The position numbers and the translations under genes were made by a program. DNA of 64,000 bases from Mycolicibacterium sp. BiH015 (GTDB lineage: Bacteria > Actinomycetota > Actinomycetes > Mycobacteriales > Mycobacteriaceae): positions 310,001 to 374,000 of the forward strand of contig NZ_JAQGCZ010000005.1 in NCBI RefSeq assembly GCF_027706845.1, in the 5' to 3' direction. Shown here piece by piece: positions 1 through 10,325 of this stretch; the stretch's first letter is position 1; each line of letters opens with the position of its first letter. Below the pieces are notes generated by a model that was not told the DNA's origin, did no database searches, and saw nothing but the letters and a program-made list of their open reading frames with translations.

Positions 1-471
1 CTGCTGCCCAAGCTTGAAAACATCATGGTGGCAACGGGTTTCGACAAGTGGGGAATGACCAACGGGGTGGCGGCGGCGCTGGCGCTGTCGTCGCGCATCC
101 TCGGCGGCCGAATGGACTGGGCGCAGGCCTTCGCCAGCTGGAGCCCGCATGAGCTCAAGGGGATACCGACCGCCCTGCAAGTCAACTTCGAGGTCGGGCT
201 GTATCTGGCCAAGGGCTGGGTCGCACCGGCGACGACGCCGTCGCAGACACCGGAAGAAGGTCAGGGCCGCGTCAGTGGGCCGCCCTGGCGGCTCCGCGCG
301 AGCAGCGTCGTCGACGGAGTGGAGCGCACCGTGTCACCGGTCTGCCCGCACCTGGGCGGGATCGTCAACTGGAACGACGCCGACCAGGCGTGGGAATGCC
401 CGCTGCACGGTTCCCGTTTCGCGCCCGACGGCGCGCTCCTGGAAGGGCCGGCGACCCGGGGCCTGCGCTGA
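1..471 (+). CDS. FAD-dependent oxidoreductase with C-terminal Rieske domain (3' part)
   Basis: The frame is open from base 1 and stops with TGA at 469-471, so only the last 156 codons are in the window. The first part (ending GFDKWGMTNG...AAAL) looks like the end of a DAO-type FAD oxidoreductase. The last third is a Rieske [2Fe-2S] domain: a C-P-H pair is encoded at 343-351 and a C-P-L-H pair at 397-408, which supply the two Cys and two His cluster ligands. Proteins of this fusion family are thought to pass electrons between a flavin and the Rieske centre; the substrate cannot be told. It runs convergently into the AraC gene with no spacer. Confidence 0.85.
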   Translation: MLPKLENIMVATGFDKWGMTNGVAAALALSSRILGGRMDWAQAFASWSPHELKGIPTALQVNFEVGLYLAKGWVAPATTPSQTPEEGQGRVSGPPWRLRASSVVDGVERTVSPVCPHLGGIVNWNDADQAWECPLHGSRFAPDGALLEGPATRGLR

Positions 472-1455
472 TCAGCTCCGCAACGTGTCCGAGGGATTTC
501 GGCCGTAGGCCTGGCGGTACATCGATGCGAAGCGTCCCGTATGCGCGAAACCCCAACGTGCGGAGACCATTCCGATGGTCGTCGTGGACGGGTCTGACGC
601 GAGTAGATCCCGGTGGGCGTGGTCGAGCCGTACCCGGCGCAGGTATTCCATCGGGGTGACGTCCAGTTGTCTGCGGAACATGTACTGCAGCGCGCGGGGG
701 GTGACGTGCACGCTCGCGGCGATGTCGGTGAGCGCGATGTCTTCCTCGACGTTGCTCTCGATGTAGGCGATGGCGCGCCGCAGCAGGGGCGGCCTGTTGT
801 CGAGCCGGTCACGCGCGGTGGGCTCGGGCGTCACGTTGGTCGGCAGGGTCGCGAGGACGACGGCGGCGAGCATGGACGCGGTGGTCGACGCGACCAGGGG
901 GGTCGGTTCGGCGCCCTCGGCGTAGACGATGGTGCGCACATAGTCGATGGCGGCGCTCAACTGTGTCTTCGCCTGTTCTGAGACGGGTCGGTGCCCGACC
1001 AGGCGCACGTTGGTCTCGGCGCCGTCGTCGGGGGTCGCCACCCTGTCGAGGAGGGCGGTGTCCAGCATCGTCAGGTCGTACTTGGATTCGCACACGCGAC
1101 CCGAGAAGGGCAGGTCAGGCTGCGATAGCAGCGTCACGTCGCCGGGGGTGAAGACGTCCTGGCCCTCGTCGACGAAGTTCTCCTCGATATGACCGGTGTG
1201 CACTCGGCACAGGCACACCCGTCCGAGCGGGGCGGCGTCGTAGGACACGCGGAAGTCGAACTGCACGTCGTCGAAGCTGACGGGCCCGAGCCAACGGCGA
1301 TCGATGCGCGCCGCGGGACGTTCGTCCTCGCCTGCGCTGATGGTCATCTTCGTATAGGCGCGTACCAGGAACTCCTCGGTGGCACCCAGGTCGGTGCTCT
1401 CGAAGTGGAGGTTCTCGCCTGCAGGCGAGGCGGACGGTGATGTTTGCATGCGCAT
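472..1455 (-). CDS. AraC-family transcriptional regulator
   Basis: A 327-residue regulator. The C-terminal ~100 residues hold the two helix-turn-helix motifs of the AraC/XylS family (from about RRAIAYIESNVEEDI to AYGRNPSDTLRS, with the typical PMEYLRRVRLDHA and WGFAHTGRFASMYRQ segments). The N-terminal ~200 residues resemble the AraC-binding-like (cupin_6) domain that senses a small ligand. The ligand and targets are unknown. ATG at 1455 and a second in-frame ATG two codons later (1449) are both possible starts. It is divergent from the response regulator that starts at 1578, with a 122-base gap in which I see no clear operator. Confidence 0.85.
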   Translation of the reverse strand: MRMQTSPSASPAGENLHFESTDLGATEEFLVRAYTKMTISAGEDERPAARIDRRWLGPVSFDDVQFDFRVSYDAAPLGRVCLCRVHTGHIEENFVDEGQDVFTPGDVTLLSQPDLPFSGRVCESKYDLTMLDTALLDRVATPDDGAETNVRLVGHRPVSEQAKTQLSAAIDYVRTIVYAEGAEPTPLVASTTASMLAAVVLATLPTNVTPEPTARDRLDNRPPLLRRAIAYIESNVEEDIALTDIAASVHVTPRALQYMFRRQLDVTPMEYLRRVRLDHAHRDLLASDPSTTTIGMVSARWGFAHTGRFASMYRQAYGRNPSDTLRS

Positions 1456-1577
1456 ACCCGCTGTGTTCGCGGTGGAGAGGCGCTGGCTCGACCCCAGAAC
1501 CGTCCACGATACCGGGGCGTCTCCGGATCAGGGCCGACGCCGCCCCCGCTGTGGGAAGCTGAGCGCATGGTGAGGCG

Positions 1578-2219
1578 GTGAGCAGCGAAAAGGTCCGCGT
1601 GGTGGTCGGTGACGACCACCCGATGTTCCGCGACGGCGTGGTGCGGGCGCTGCAGTCCAGCGACTCGATCGCCGTCGTCGCCGAGGCCGACGACGGGACG
1701 TCGGCGCTGGAGGCGATCCGCGCGCACCGCCCCCACGTCGCGCTGCTGGACTACCGGATGCCTGGCATGGATGGAGCCGAGGTCGCCGCCGCGGTGCTGC
1801 GCGACGCGCTGCCCACCCGGGTGCTGCTCATCTCTGCGCACGACGAATCCGCCATCGTCTACCGCGCACTGCAGGACGGGGCGGCCGGATTCCTGCCGAA
1901 GGAGTCCACCCGCAGCGAGCTGGTCAGGGCGGTGCTCGACTGCGCGAACGGGCGCGATGTCGTGGCGCCCAGCCTGGCCGCCGGCTTGGCCGGCGAGATC
2001 CGCAGGCGCGCCGAGCCCGACGGTCCCGCGTTGAGTCCCCGTGAACGCGAGGTGCTGTCGCTCATCGCCGCGGGCCGGAGCATTCCGGCGATGGCCAAAG
2101 AGCTGTTCCTGGCCCCGTCCACCGTCAAAACCCACGTCCAGCGCCTCTACGAGAAACTCGGCGTGAGCGACAGGGGTGCCGCCGTCGCCGAGGCGATGCG
2201 ACGAAAACTCCTCGATTAG
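1578..2219 (+). CDS. NarL/LuxR-type response regulator
   Basis: 213 residues. The receiver domain (about 5-120) has the acidic pair D12/D13, the phospho-acceptor D58 in the segment LLDYRMPGMDG, and the conserved Lys in GFLPKES. A LuxR-type helix-turn-helix follows (from LSPREREVLSLIAAG to STVKTHVQRLYEKLGVSDR). It starts with GTG and ends one base before the GTG of the histidine kinase, so the two form a translationally coupled pair. The stimulus is unknown. NarL-type pairs in actinobacteria often control respiratory or envelope genes, and transhydrogenase genes lie convergently downstream, but this does not prove a link. Confidence 0.93.
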   Translation: MSSEKVRVVVGDDHPMFRDGVVRALQSSDSIAVVAEADDGTSALEAIRAHRPHVALLDYRMPGMDGAEVAAAVLRDALPTRVLLISAHDESAIVYRALQDGAAGFLPKESTRSELVRAVLDCANGRDVVAPSLAAGLAGEIRRRAEPDGPALSPREREVLSLIAAGRSIPAMAKELFLAPSTVKTHVQRLYEKLGVSDRGAAVAEAMRRKLLD

Positions 2220-2220
2220 C

Positions 2221-3417
2221 GTGAACGGAATCCGCCTGTCGCTGAGCGTATTCCGCGACTACCTGACCAACGAGCCGGTCCGGGTGTCGGCGGTCCTCCG
2301 GTTGCCCCTCATCGCTCTCATCGGCGCTCTCGTGTGGATCTGGGACGTGAGCCACTGGCTCCCCCAGCTGTACGCGGCGATCCTCGGCAGCTATGCGGTC
2401 GCCGCGGTGGTGTGGCTGGTGGCCGTCTTCCGCGGCCCGGTTCCGCGCTGGGCCGACTGGGCGTCGACGGCGGTGGACCTCTCGGTCGTCATCGCGTTGT
2501 GCGTCGTGTCGGGCGGCGCCACCGCGGCCCTGCTTCCGGTCTTCTTCCTGCTACCGATCTCGGTCGCTTTTCAGGACCGGCCGCGGCTGACCGCGTTCGT
2601 CGGAGCCGTCACTGCGTTCGGTTACCTCGCGGTGTGGATCTTCTACTCCAAACGAGACGACACTGTCGGCCTGCCGAACATGGTGTACACCCACTTCGGG
2701 TTCATGGTGTGGTTGGCCGTCGCGACCACCGCGCTGAGCTTCGTGCTGGCCCGGCGGGCCGCCCATCTCGCTGCCCTGCAAAAGGTCCGGCGCCAACTGG
2801 TGTCGGAGGCCATGCAGTCCGACGAGCGGCACAACCGCGAGGTTGCCGAACACCTACACGACGGGCCGCTGCAGACGCTCCTGGCGGCCCGCCTGGAACT
2901 CGACGACGTTCGCGAACGCCATCCCGACCCGGCGCTCGACGCCGTCTACGTTGCGCTGCAGGATACGGCGAAAGGGCTGCGATCGACCGTCACCGAGCTG
3001 CATCCTCAGGTGCTCGCCCAGCTGGGCCTCACCGCGGGCCTGCGAGAACTGTTGCGGCAGTTTCAAACCCGCCATGCGATCGACGTCATTGCCGAGCTCG
3101 GAGAGGTCGGCAAGCCCTCCTCGCAGGCGCTGCTGTACCGGGCCGCCCGAGAACTGCTTACCAACGTCGGCAAGCATGCCGGCGCGACGACGGTGTGGGT
3201 CGACCTGGTTCGTCAGGACGACCGCGTGATCCTGACCGTGCGGGACGACGGCTGCGGATTCGACCCCGACACCGTCGGAAAGTCGTTGTCAGGAGGACAT
3301 ATCGGCCTGGGTTCACTGCTCGCGCGGTTCGACGCGATGGGCGGTTCGATGCGCATCAGCTCCGACGTCGGACGCGGCACCACTGTCACGGCGACCTCAC
3401 CGCCCGAACCGGTCTAG
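2221..3417 (+). CDS. Membrane sensor histidine kinase (NarX/DesK type)
   Basis: 398 residues counted from the GTG at 2221, one base after the stop of the response regulator; an upstream in-frame ATG at 2176 would overlap that gene and is less likely. Residues ~25-180 hold about five to six membrane helices with no large outside domain. A HisKA_3 dimerisation domain follows, with phospho-acceptor H213 in EHLHDGPLQ, then a HATPase domain with N-box ([12 protein letters not shown]), G1 (DDGCGFD) and G2 (GHIGLGS) motifs. It should phosphorylate the regulator encoded at 1578. Its stop overlaps the convergent pntB stop by four bases. Confidence 0.93.
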   Translation: MNGIRLSLSVFRDYLTNEPVRVSAVLRLPLIALIGALVWIWDVSHWLPQLYAAILGSYAVAAVVWLVAVFRGPVPRWADWASTAVDLSVVIALCVVSGGATAALLPVFFLLPISVAFQDRPRLTAFVGAVTAFGYLAVWIFYSKRDDTVGLPNMVYTHFGFMVWLAVATTALSFVLARRAAHLAALQKVRRQLVSEAMQSDERHNREVAEHLHDGPLQTLLAARLELDDVRERHPDPALDAVYVALQDTAKGLRSTVTELHPQVLAQLGLTAGLRELLRQFQTRHAIDVIAELGEVGKPSSQALLYRAARELLTNVGKHAGATTVWVDLVRQDDRVILTVRDDGCGFDPDTVGKSLSGGHIGLGSLLARFDAMGGSMRISSDVGRGTTVTATSPPEPV

Positions 3418-4853
3418 ACGTGCTCGCCGACCGACAGTGCGGCGTTGATCGCATCGACGCGGTCCTTCGCGTCGCCGAACAGCATCTGGGTGTTCTCGCG
3501 GAAGAACAGCGGGTTCTGAACTCCGGCATAGCCCGACGCCATGGACCTCTTGAAGACGATGACGTTGTCGGCGTTCCACACCGTGAGCACCGGCATGCCT
3601 GCGATCGGGCTGCCGGGATCCTCTGACGCCGCGGGGTTGACGGTGTCATTGGCGCCGATGACGAGCACCACGGAGGTGCCGTCGAAGTCGTCGTTGATCT
3701 CGTCCATCTCCAACACGATGTCGTAGGGCACCTTGGCCTCGGCGAGCAGCACGTTCATGTGCCCGGGCAGGCGGCCCGCGACGGGATGGATGCCGAAGCG
3801 GACCTCGACGCCGCGCTCGCGCAGTTTGCGGGTCAGGTCGGCGACGCCGTACTGGGCCTGGGCCACGGCCATGCCGTAACCGGGGGTGATGATCACCGAG
3901 GTGGCGTTCGAGAGCAGTTCGGCCGCGCCCTCGGCGGTGATCTCGCGGTGCTCGCCGTAGTCCTTGTCCTCTGCCGGGCCGGCCTCGATCCCGAAGCCTC
4001 CGGCGATGACGGAGATGAAGGAGCGGTTCATCGCCTTGCACATGATGTAGGACAGGTATGCACCCGAGGAGCCCACCAGTGCGCCGGTGATGATGAGCAG
4101 GTCGTTGCCCAGCAGGAAGCCCGAAGCCGCTGCGGCCCAACCGGAGTAGCTGTTGAGCATCGACACCACGACGGGCATGTCGCCGCCGCCGATCGAGGCC
4201 ACCAGGTGCCAGCCCAGCAGCAAGGCCAGCACGGTGACGACGATGAGCAGCCACAGCTGCGGATCGATGACGAACCACACTGTCAGCGCGGCGAAGACGA
4301 CCAGCGCACCGACGTTGAGGGCGTTCTTGCCGGGCAACATCATCGGCGCGGACTTGATTCTGGCCGAGAGTTTCAGGTTGGCCACGATCGAGCCGGTGAA
4401 GGTGACCGCTCCGATGAAGACGCCGATGACGACCTCGGCGGAGTGGATGCCCAACATCCCCTCACTGGCGAGCTGCGCGGCCTCGGCGCCTGCCGCGTCG
4501 CCCTCGACGTGCAGGTAGCCGTTCCAGCCGACCAGCACCGCGGCCAGGCCGACGAAGCTGTGCAGCAAGGCGATCAGCTCGGGCATGCCCGTCATTTCGA
4601 CGATCTTGGCCCGCCACAAGCCGATCGCCGCGCCGATGACCATCGCGACAACCAGCAGCGCCAGGCCGAGGGGTTCGATGTGGCGGGCCAGCGCCAGCGC
4701 GATCGTCGCGACCAGCGCCACAGCCATCCCGGCGATCCCGAAACTGTTTCCCGCGCGCGAGGTTTCGTGCTTGGACAACCCGGCCAAAGCCAGGATGAAC
4801 AGCAGCGCGGCGACGACGTAGGCCGCGGTGGCGGCGGTCTCCAGTGTGAACAT
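3414..4853 (-). CDS. pntB: NAD(P) transhydrogenase subunit beta
   Basis: 479 residues. The N-terminal ~280 residues are the membrane domain II with about nine hydrophobic segments. The C-terminal ~190 residues are the NADP(H)-binding domain III, with the [10 protein letters not shown] motif and the conserved [14 protein letters not shown] and [12 protein letters not shown] segments. With PntA it couples proton entry to hydride transfer from NADH to NADP+ at the cell membrane. It follows pntA on the same strand with a three-base gap, so the two are one operon. Length and motifs are full. Confidence 0.97.
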   Translation of the reverse strand: MFTLETAATAAYVVAALLFILALAGLSKHETSRAGNSFGIAGMAVALVATIALALARHIEPLGLALLVVAMVIGAAIGLWRAKIVEMTGMPELIALLHSFVGLAAVLVGWNGYLHVEGDAAGAEAAQLASEGMLGIHSAEVVIGVFIGAVTFTGSIVANLKLSARIKSAPMMLPGKNALNVGALVVFAALTVWFVIDPQLWLLIVVTVLALLLGWHLVASIGGGDMPVVVSMLNSYSGWAAAASGFLLGNDLLIITGALVGSSGAYLSYIMCKAMNRSFISVIAGGFGIEAGPAEDKDYGEHREITAEGAAELLSNATSVIITPGYGMAVAQAQYGVADLTRKLRERGVEVRFGIHPVAGRLPGHMNVLLAEAKVPYDIVLEMDEINDDFDGTSVVLVIGANDTVNPAASEDPGSPIAGMPVLTVWNADNVIVFKRSMASGYAGVQNPLFFRENTQMLFGDAKDRVDAINAALSVGEHV

Positions 4854-4856
4854 CAG

Positions 4857-6389
4857 TTAGCTCCTCGAGAACATCGCGAGCATGCGCCGCGTGACCGCGA
4901 AGCCGCCGAAGACGTTGATACTGGCCAGCAGGATCGCCGCGAACGCCAGCGACGTGACGATGATGTCACCGTGCCCGATCTGCAGCAGGGCGCCGACGAC
5001 GATGATGCCCGAGATGGCGTTGGTCACCGACATCAGCGGGGTGTGCAATGCGTGGTGGACGTTGCCGATCACGTAGTAGCCGATCACGATCGCCAGCGCG
5101 AAGACCGTCAGGTGCACCTGCAGTGCGGCCGGGGAGAGCGCGATCAACGCGAACAGCGCCGCAGCGACGGCGAACGTGATGCCCAGCCGGCGCCCCGCGG
5201 ACATGGGAGGCTTCGGCTCCTTCTTCTCGACGGGTGCCGCGGCCTTGGCCGCCGGCGCGGCCGACACCTGCACCGGGGGCGGCGGCCAGGTGGTCTCCCC
5301 GTCACGAACCACCGTCACCGACCGCTGGACGACGTCGTCGAAATCCAGGGTCAGCTGACCGTCTTTCTCCGGGGTCAGCAGCTTGAGCAGGTTCACCAGG
5401 TTGGTGCCGTAGAGCTGCGAGGCCGTGGCGGGCAGGCGGCCGGCCAGGTCGGTGTAGCCGATGATCGTCACACCGTGGTCGGTGACGACCTTCTGGTCCT
5501 TGACCGTGCCCTCGATGTTGCCGCCGTTGGCCGCGGCCATGTCGACCAGCACGCTGCCCGGCTTCATCGAGGCCACCATGTCGGCGGTGATGATGCGCGG
5601 CGCGGGCTTACCCGGGATCAGCGCGGTGGTGATGATGATGTCGACGTCCTCGGCCAGCTCGGCGTACAGCGCCGCCTCGCGGGCCTTGTAATCGTCGCCC
5701 ATCTCCTTGGCGTAACCGGTGGCCGAGACTTCGCCGGCATTCGGGTCGACGGAGACGTATTCACCGCCCAGCGACCTGACCTGATCGGCGACCTCGGGCC
5801 GGGGGTCGGTGGCTTTCACGATCGCACCCAGGCTGCCCGCCGCGCCGATCGCGGCCAGGCCCGCCACACCGGCGCCGACGACGAGCACCTTGGCCGGCGG
5901 GACCTTGCCCGCCGCGGTCACCTGCCCGGTGAAGAACCGGCCGAACTCGTGGGCCGCCTCGACGACGGCGCGGTAGCCGGCGATGTTGGCCATCGAGGAC
6001 AGCACGTCCAGCGACTGCGCGCGCGAGATGCGCGGCACCGCATCCATGGCCAACACCGTGATCGGACGCGCCGCCAGTTTCTCGACCAGCTCTGGCCGCA
6101 GCGCAGGAGAGATCAGGCTGACCAGGGTCGCACCATCCTTCAACCGCGCGATCTCGGCGTCATCGGGCGCGTTCACCTTCAGCACGACATCAGCGCCCAG
6201 CGCCTCTTCGACGGCACCGACGGTGGCGCCCGCCTCGGCGTAGGCGTCGTCGGCAAAGCTCGACGCGGCGCCTGCCCCGGATTCCACCACTACCTGGTAG
6301 CCGAGTTTGATGAGCTGGCCGACCGTCTGCGGCGTCGCGGCAACCCGCGTCTCCCCAGGTAGGGACTCTCTCGGTATCCCGATGATCAT
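4857..6389 (-). CDS. pntA: NAD(P) transhydrogenase subunit alpha, fused one-chain form
   Basis: 510 residues. Domain I (about 1-375) binds NAD(H), with the nucleotide fold GAGVAG at 172-177 and the start MIIGIPRES typical of the family. An Ala/Pro/Lys-rich linker (around 378-400) follows, then four hydrophobic segments that form the alpha part of the membrane domain. The length equals that of E. coli PntA. From memory, M. tuberculosis encodes these parts as two genes (pntAa, pntAb); here they are one frame with no stop or slip. The ATG at 6389 gives the normal family N-terminus. It is the first gene of the pntA-pntB operon. Confidence 0.96.
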   Translation of the reverse strand: MIIGIPRESLPGETRVAATPQTVGQLIKLGYQVVVESGAGAASSFADDAYAEAGATVGAVEEALGADVVLKVNAPDDAEIARLKDGATLVSLISPALRPELVEKLAARPITVLAMDAVPRISRAQSLDVLSSMANIAGYRAVVEAAHEFGRFFTGQVTAAGKVPPAKVLVVGAGVAGLAAIGAAGSLGAIVKATDPRPEVADQVRSLGGEYVSVDPNAGEVSATGYAKEMGDDYKAREAALYAELAEDVDIIITTALIPGKPAPRIITADMVASMKPGSVLVDMAAANGGNIEGTVKDQKVVTDHGVTIIGYTDLAGRLPATASQLYGTNLVNLLKLLTPEKDGQLTLDFDDVVQRSVTVVRDGETTWPPPPVQVSAAPAAKAAAPVEKKEPKPPMSAGRRLGITFAVAAALFALIALSPAALQVHLTVFALAIVIGYYVIGNVHHALHTPLMSVTNAISGIIVVGALLQIGHGDIIVTSLAFAAILLASINVFGGFAVTRRMLAMFSRS

Positions 6390-6686
6390 CGATGTCAGTC
6401 CGATCTAAGTGTCGCTCACGGCGCATGGAAAAGGTCAGTGTAAGAGTTCCTGCTACCGACGGTCGCGTTCCATAGCACGGCTAGGCAAATGGCGTGACGG
6501 ATGGCCAACAGACTGTAAACCCACGTCGGCGGTCGTCGTCGAGGCCGTGCTGACGGTGGTGATCCGCTGAACTGCGTACTTCCCCCGACTGCGCGCGTCG
6601 ATCGGGTAGCCGACTACGCACGCATTTCTGTCTGCGCGCCATGACGCTGGTGGATGCCCCTGCACCGCCACCTCGGAGGATCGACC
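6390..6686. other. Gap between divergent pntA and metalloprotease genes
   Basis: 297 bases that must hold both promoters. I see no RNA gene or clear palindrome. The only firm signal is the ribosome binding site for the downstream gene at 6675-6680. Confidence 0.6.
6675..6680 (+). promoter_or_regulatory. Ribosome binding site that sets the metalloprotease start
   Basis: GGAGGA lies six bases before the ATG at 6687. An in-frame ATG at 6654 has no such site, so the shorter protein is preferred. Confidence 0.7.
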
Positions 6687-9600
6687 ATGCTGCAGCGAAC
6701 CATCCCCACCGGCCGCACCCTGATACCCGGCAGCTTGACGTTCAACGCGGCCCAGAACTCGATCTGGGCCACGACGGCCGGTGGCCGGGTCGTCGTCGTA
6801 CGCCTCTACGACCAGAAGACGGTCAGCGTCGGCGCGGGTTATGCCGACCCGGTCGGCGTCGTCGCACTGCCCGACGGCTTCCGAATCGCCGTCGCCGAAC
6901 GTGACGGTTGCATCTACGTCGCGAGGCGCGAGTCGGCCGACCGATCCACCGCCCGCGCCCTGGTCGACCTTTCGGGCTCGATACGAGCGCTGCGCGCAGA
7001 TGTGCAAACCGATTCGATCCTCGCACTCGTCGACGATGGGACCGGGCCCGCGCTTCTCCGCATCGCCATCGACACCGGCGCGGTCACGACCGCGGCCGGC
7101 GGACTCGATGACGCGACCACTTTCGACGTCGACACGGCGGCGCGCACGGCGACGGTAATGTCGGTCCGTGCCGACGACACGGGGGCGCTGACAACGGTCG
7201 GCCTCGACGACGGCACCACGACGGTCGAAGAGGTGGGGCCATACCGCCATCTCGCCACGGCGCCCGCATCGGCGGGCGGCGGGCTACTGCTAAGCCGACC
7301 CGACCCGACACGTCCGGGCAACGACGTCCTCGTGCACTGGGACGGCGCCGAGAACGCCGTCGAACCCTTGAGCGGCGAGTGCGAGGGCCTGACCCGCTGG
7401 GGATCACTGGTGCTGGCCGCCGTGGGCGACGACATCATCGCGGTCGAATGGGGACTCGAACCGGGCGACCTCCCGATGCACGCGCCGCTGGGTCCGCTCT
7501 ACACCGGCGGGTACACGCGCGTCATCTGCGATGTGCCGATCCTCGGACTCGGGGTGGGCGACGTCGAATACCTCGTGCAGGAGGGGGTCGACGGTGGCAG
7601 TGTCTCGGTCGGCCAAGAGGCCCCTGACCCGCGCGGTACCGAATCGGTGATGCTCCTGGCGGGAGTGCGCACCGGGGAATTCCACCTCGACGCAGTCCGC
7701 AAATCCGACGGAAAGTGGTTGGGCACGTTGCGTTATCGAGTGACGGTGATCTGGCCCGACGACGTGCTGGGGCCGCCGGTCGCATTGACGGGCACCCGTA
7801 ACAACATGCTGATGAACTGGTGCGGAACCGGCGGGATCGCCGGCTACACCAAACCGACACCGAACCTCTGGCGCGTGCTGGTCGTCCTCGTGAACCTCGA
7901 GGACAGAGGCTGGGATGGCACCGAAGTCGGTGCCCGAACGGAATGGAAGGACCGCGTCATCGGCGGTGGTGAGTCACTGCGTACGTACTACGAGGAGGTT
8001 TCGGCGTACCGGGATGGCACGCACGGCATGACAGTCGACCTTGTCGGAGATCAGGTGTTCGGTCCGGTGCAGGTGCCCGCCGGCTGGGGCGAGGTGTTCA
8101 AGCAGAAGACACCGGGGGACGTCAACGCGGGCTGGAAGAGCAAGTCCAAAGGGTACGGCGTCCTGGCAGGAGCGATCAGCGACTTTTTCGCCGATCTCGC
8201 CGGCGGCGCCACGTTCATGCAGCTCGCCGATTCCATCGTGATCGTCGTGCGTTCCGGCGCCGACAAACCCGACGACATGGGCCCGGGTCAGCCGCAGTCG
8301 CCCACCCGATATGTGTGGGGACATGCGAAGAAGGAGGTCGACTTCTATCGCAAGACGCCCACCACGTACACGCAGTTCAGCAGACCGGTGACGGTGATGA
8401 CCGACGTCTACCCGGTGGGCGCCCCGCAGCAGAACCGCACCTACACCCTCTGTCACGAGATCGGCCACAATCTGGGGCTCGACGATCTCTACGACAACGA
8501 CGGCGACTTTCCCGAAGAGATCAACGAACGCGATGCGGGGGCGGTCGACCTGATGTCGTCCAGTCAGAGCCTGCCGCACTTCTCGATCGCCAACCGGGTT
8601 GCCCTGGGCTGGGCGAAGCGAAGTTGGTTGCGGCGCTTCGACTTCTCGGCCGACCCACACGGCGACAGCGTCGTGCTGCAGGCGACGGAGACGCTCACCG
8701 AGGCAGGACCACCGCCGGGGCGATTCGCCGGCATCGAAGTGCCCATCGGTGACGACTGGAGCTACCTGTTCGAATATCGCCGCGAGCAGGCGGGCCAGAT
8801 CGCTGACCAACGGATGGAGACGACGGTGGTGACCGGTCACAACCAGATCGTCGTGGGTACCGATCTGCGGGTGCGTGGTGGCGAGGTGGCCCGGCCACCG
8901 ATCATCCGGCTGGGGAACGACGTCGACGGCGACGGGCCGCTGCTGGTGTTCAACGGCACCGACTACCGCGACAACGACGTCACCAACCCCGCTCGGATGC
9001 ACGATTTCGTGCTCCGCCTCACCGGGATCGCTTCGCCCGATGCCGATGCGGCCGAAGTCGAGGTCGAGTACGTCGAAGCGCGGCGGCCGCAACTGCTCGT
9101 ACGTCCTGCGCCGGGACGGGGGGATTTCAAGAGCCCCGACATCAGGCTGATGGGTCCGGTGGGCCCCACCATGCCCGCCGTGGTGAAGAACGCGACCAAT
9201 CAGATCGAGGTGACGGTGCACAACGTCGGTGTCCTGGATGCCGTCAAAACCCAGATCCACGTGCGATGGCTGCCGTTCACGCTGACCGGTGCGGGCGCGT
9301 GGAACAACCTTCCCGATCCCGCACCCTTTGCCGTCTCGGCGCGGGGAACGACGAAAATCACTGTGCCCTGGGCGCTTCCACAGTCGGTCAAGGTGGGTGA
9401 TGTGGAGGCCGAGCACTTCTGTGTTCGTGTCGACATCGACCACTACTCCGACCCGGCGCATCCCGATCTCGGTGAGATCGTCGTCGCCGACAACTGGGCA
9501 CAGTCCAACTTCGACACGAAACGCGTCGGCTTCGGGTCGCCGTCGGACCGTGTCGCGACGGTCGCGACCGCCACCAACGGGCTGGAGCGCACCGCAACCT

Positions 9601-10178
9601 ATCTGTTCGCCGCCGATCAGACGTCACCGTGGTACCGGGTGTTCGTCGGCCATGCCTGGATGGAACTGCAACCCGGGCAGACGCGCGCAGTGGAGCTGGC
9701 GTACGAGAGTTTGGCGGGTGACCCCGTACACGGTGAGGAGTTCGACAAGAACATCGAGCGCATCACCGGCGTCGACAACCAGGTCGCCATCGTGTCCGCG
9801 GTGCTGCCCGAGGGCACTGAATGTGACACTCCCCGCGACGTTTTCGGCGTAGGACTCAAGCTGCGTGCTGGGCGTCGGGTGGTGATCGACGGCGTCGAGC
9901 GTGACCAGGAGGTCGTGCGGGCGCGGGTTCGTCAGGTCGGCGCCAACGGGTCGAGCGCCGTCGGTTCGGGAGAGCTTCACCTGGTGGCGTGGCCCGACGA
10001 TGAGCCGTCCCGCGTCAGCCGCACCCGCGGGCGGATAAGGAATGGCGTCGGCGCCGCGCCGATCTCGGCAGAGACACACCAGGACCTCGCCGACGGCAGG
10101 CCGACGTCGTTTCTGCTTGCGCGGGCTGGGGACAACGTTTATGCCGCGGCGCTCACCGAGGTGAGCCCGATGAAATGA
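6687..10178 (+). CDS. Large M6-like zinc metalloprotease
   Basis: 1163 residues from the ATG behind GGAGGA. Residues ~1-260 are rich in short beta-strand repeats (for example PVGVVALPDGFRIAVAERDG) that suggest a beta-propeller-like domain. The protease core carries HEIGHNLGLDDLYD at about 590, a metzincin HExxHxxGxxD zinc site, and a later VDLMSS Met-turn followed by the lGWA segment seen in M6 peptidases. A long beta-rich C-terminal half with a CARDB-like stretch (around TVHNVGVLDAVKTQIHVRW) follows. There is no signal peptide or membrane anchor that I can see, which is odd for M6 enzymes, which are normally secreted. Neighbours give no pathway clue. Confidence 0.75.
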   Translation: MLQRTIPTGRTLIPGSLTFNAAQNSIWATTAGGRVVVVRLYDQKTVSVGAGYADPVGVVALPDGFRIAVAERDGCIYVARRESADRSTARALVDLSGSIRALRADVQTDSILALVDDGTGPALLRIAIDTGAVTTAAGGLDDATTFDVDTAARTATVMSVRADDTGALTTVGLDDGTTTVEEVGPYRHLATAPASAGGGLLLSRPDPTRPGNDVLVHWDGAENAVEPLSGECEGLTRWGSLVLAAVGDDIIAVEWGLEPGDLPMHAPLGPLYTGGYTRVICDVPILGLGVGDVEYLVQEGVDGGSVSVGQEAPDPRGTESVMLLAGVRTGEFHLDAVRKSDGKWLGTLRYRVTVIWPDDVLGPPVALTGTRNNMLMNWCGTGGIAGYTKPTPNLWRVLVVLVNLEDRGWDGTEVGARTEWKDRVIGGGESLRTYYEEVSAYRDGTHGMTVDLVGDQVFGPVQVPAGWGEVFKQKTPGDVNAGWKSKSKGYGVLAGAISDFFADLAGGATFMQLADSIVIVVRSGADKPDDMGPGQPQSPTRYVWGHAKKEVDFYRKTPTTYTQFSRPVTVMTDVYPVGAPQQNRTYTLCHEIGHNLGLDDLYDNDGDFPEEINERDAGAVDLMSSSQSLPHFSIANRVALGWAKRSWLRRFDFSADPHGDSVVLQATETLTEAGPPPGRFAGIEVPIGDDWSYLFEYRREQAGQIADQRMETTVVTGHNQIVVGTDLRVRGGEVARPPIIRLGNDVDGDGPLLVFNGTDYRDNDVTNPARMHDFVLRLTGIASPDADAAEVEVEYVEARRPQLLVRPAPGRGDFKSPDIRLMGPVGPTMPAVVKNATNQIEVTVHNVGVLDAVKTQIHVRWLPFTLTGAGAWNNLPDPAPFAVSARGTTKITVPWALPQSVKVGDVEAEHFCVRVDIDHYSDPAHPDLGEIVVADNWAQSNFDTKRVGFGSPSDRVATVATATNGLERTATYLFAADQTSPWYRVFVGHAWMELQPGQTRAVELAYESLAGDPVHGEEFDKNIERITGVDNQVAIVSAVLPEGTECDTPRDVFGVGLKLRAGRRVVIDGVERDQEVVRARVRQVGANGSSAVGSGELHLVAWPDDEPSRVSRTRGRIRNGVGAAPISAETHQDLADGRPTSFLLARAGDNVYAAALTEVSPMK

Positions 10179-10325
10179 CAGCCATAGTTTTACTCGCGGT
10201 GACTTGAGGCATTGTCGGGAAGCGGGCCGGGCAGTACTTATGTCCAGATGTCCGGGATACGGTCCGACGACCTCTGCTGTCGCTGAGCTGTTCTCCGTCG
10301 AACCTCAGCTACAGAAGGTCTTACC

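Noticed and set aside
3759..6362. Open frame of 867 codons on the plus strand
   Set aside because: It is antisense to pntB and pntA, has low-complexity Arg/Asp/Gln-rich content typical of shadow frames in high-GC DNA, and matches no family.
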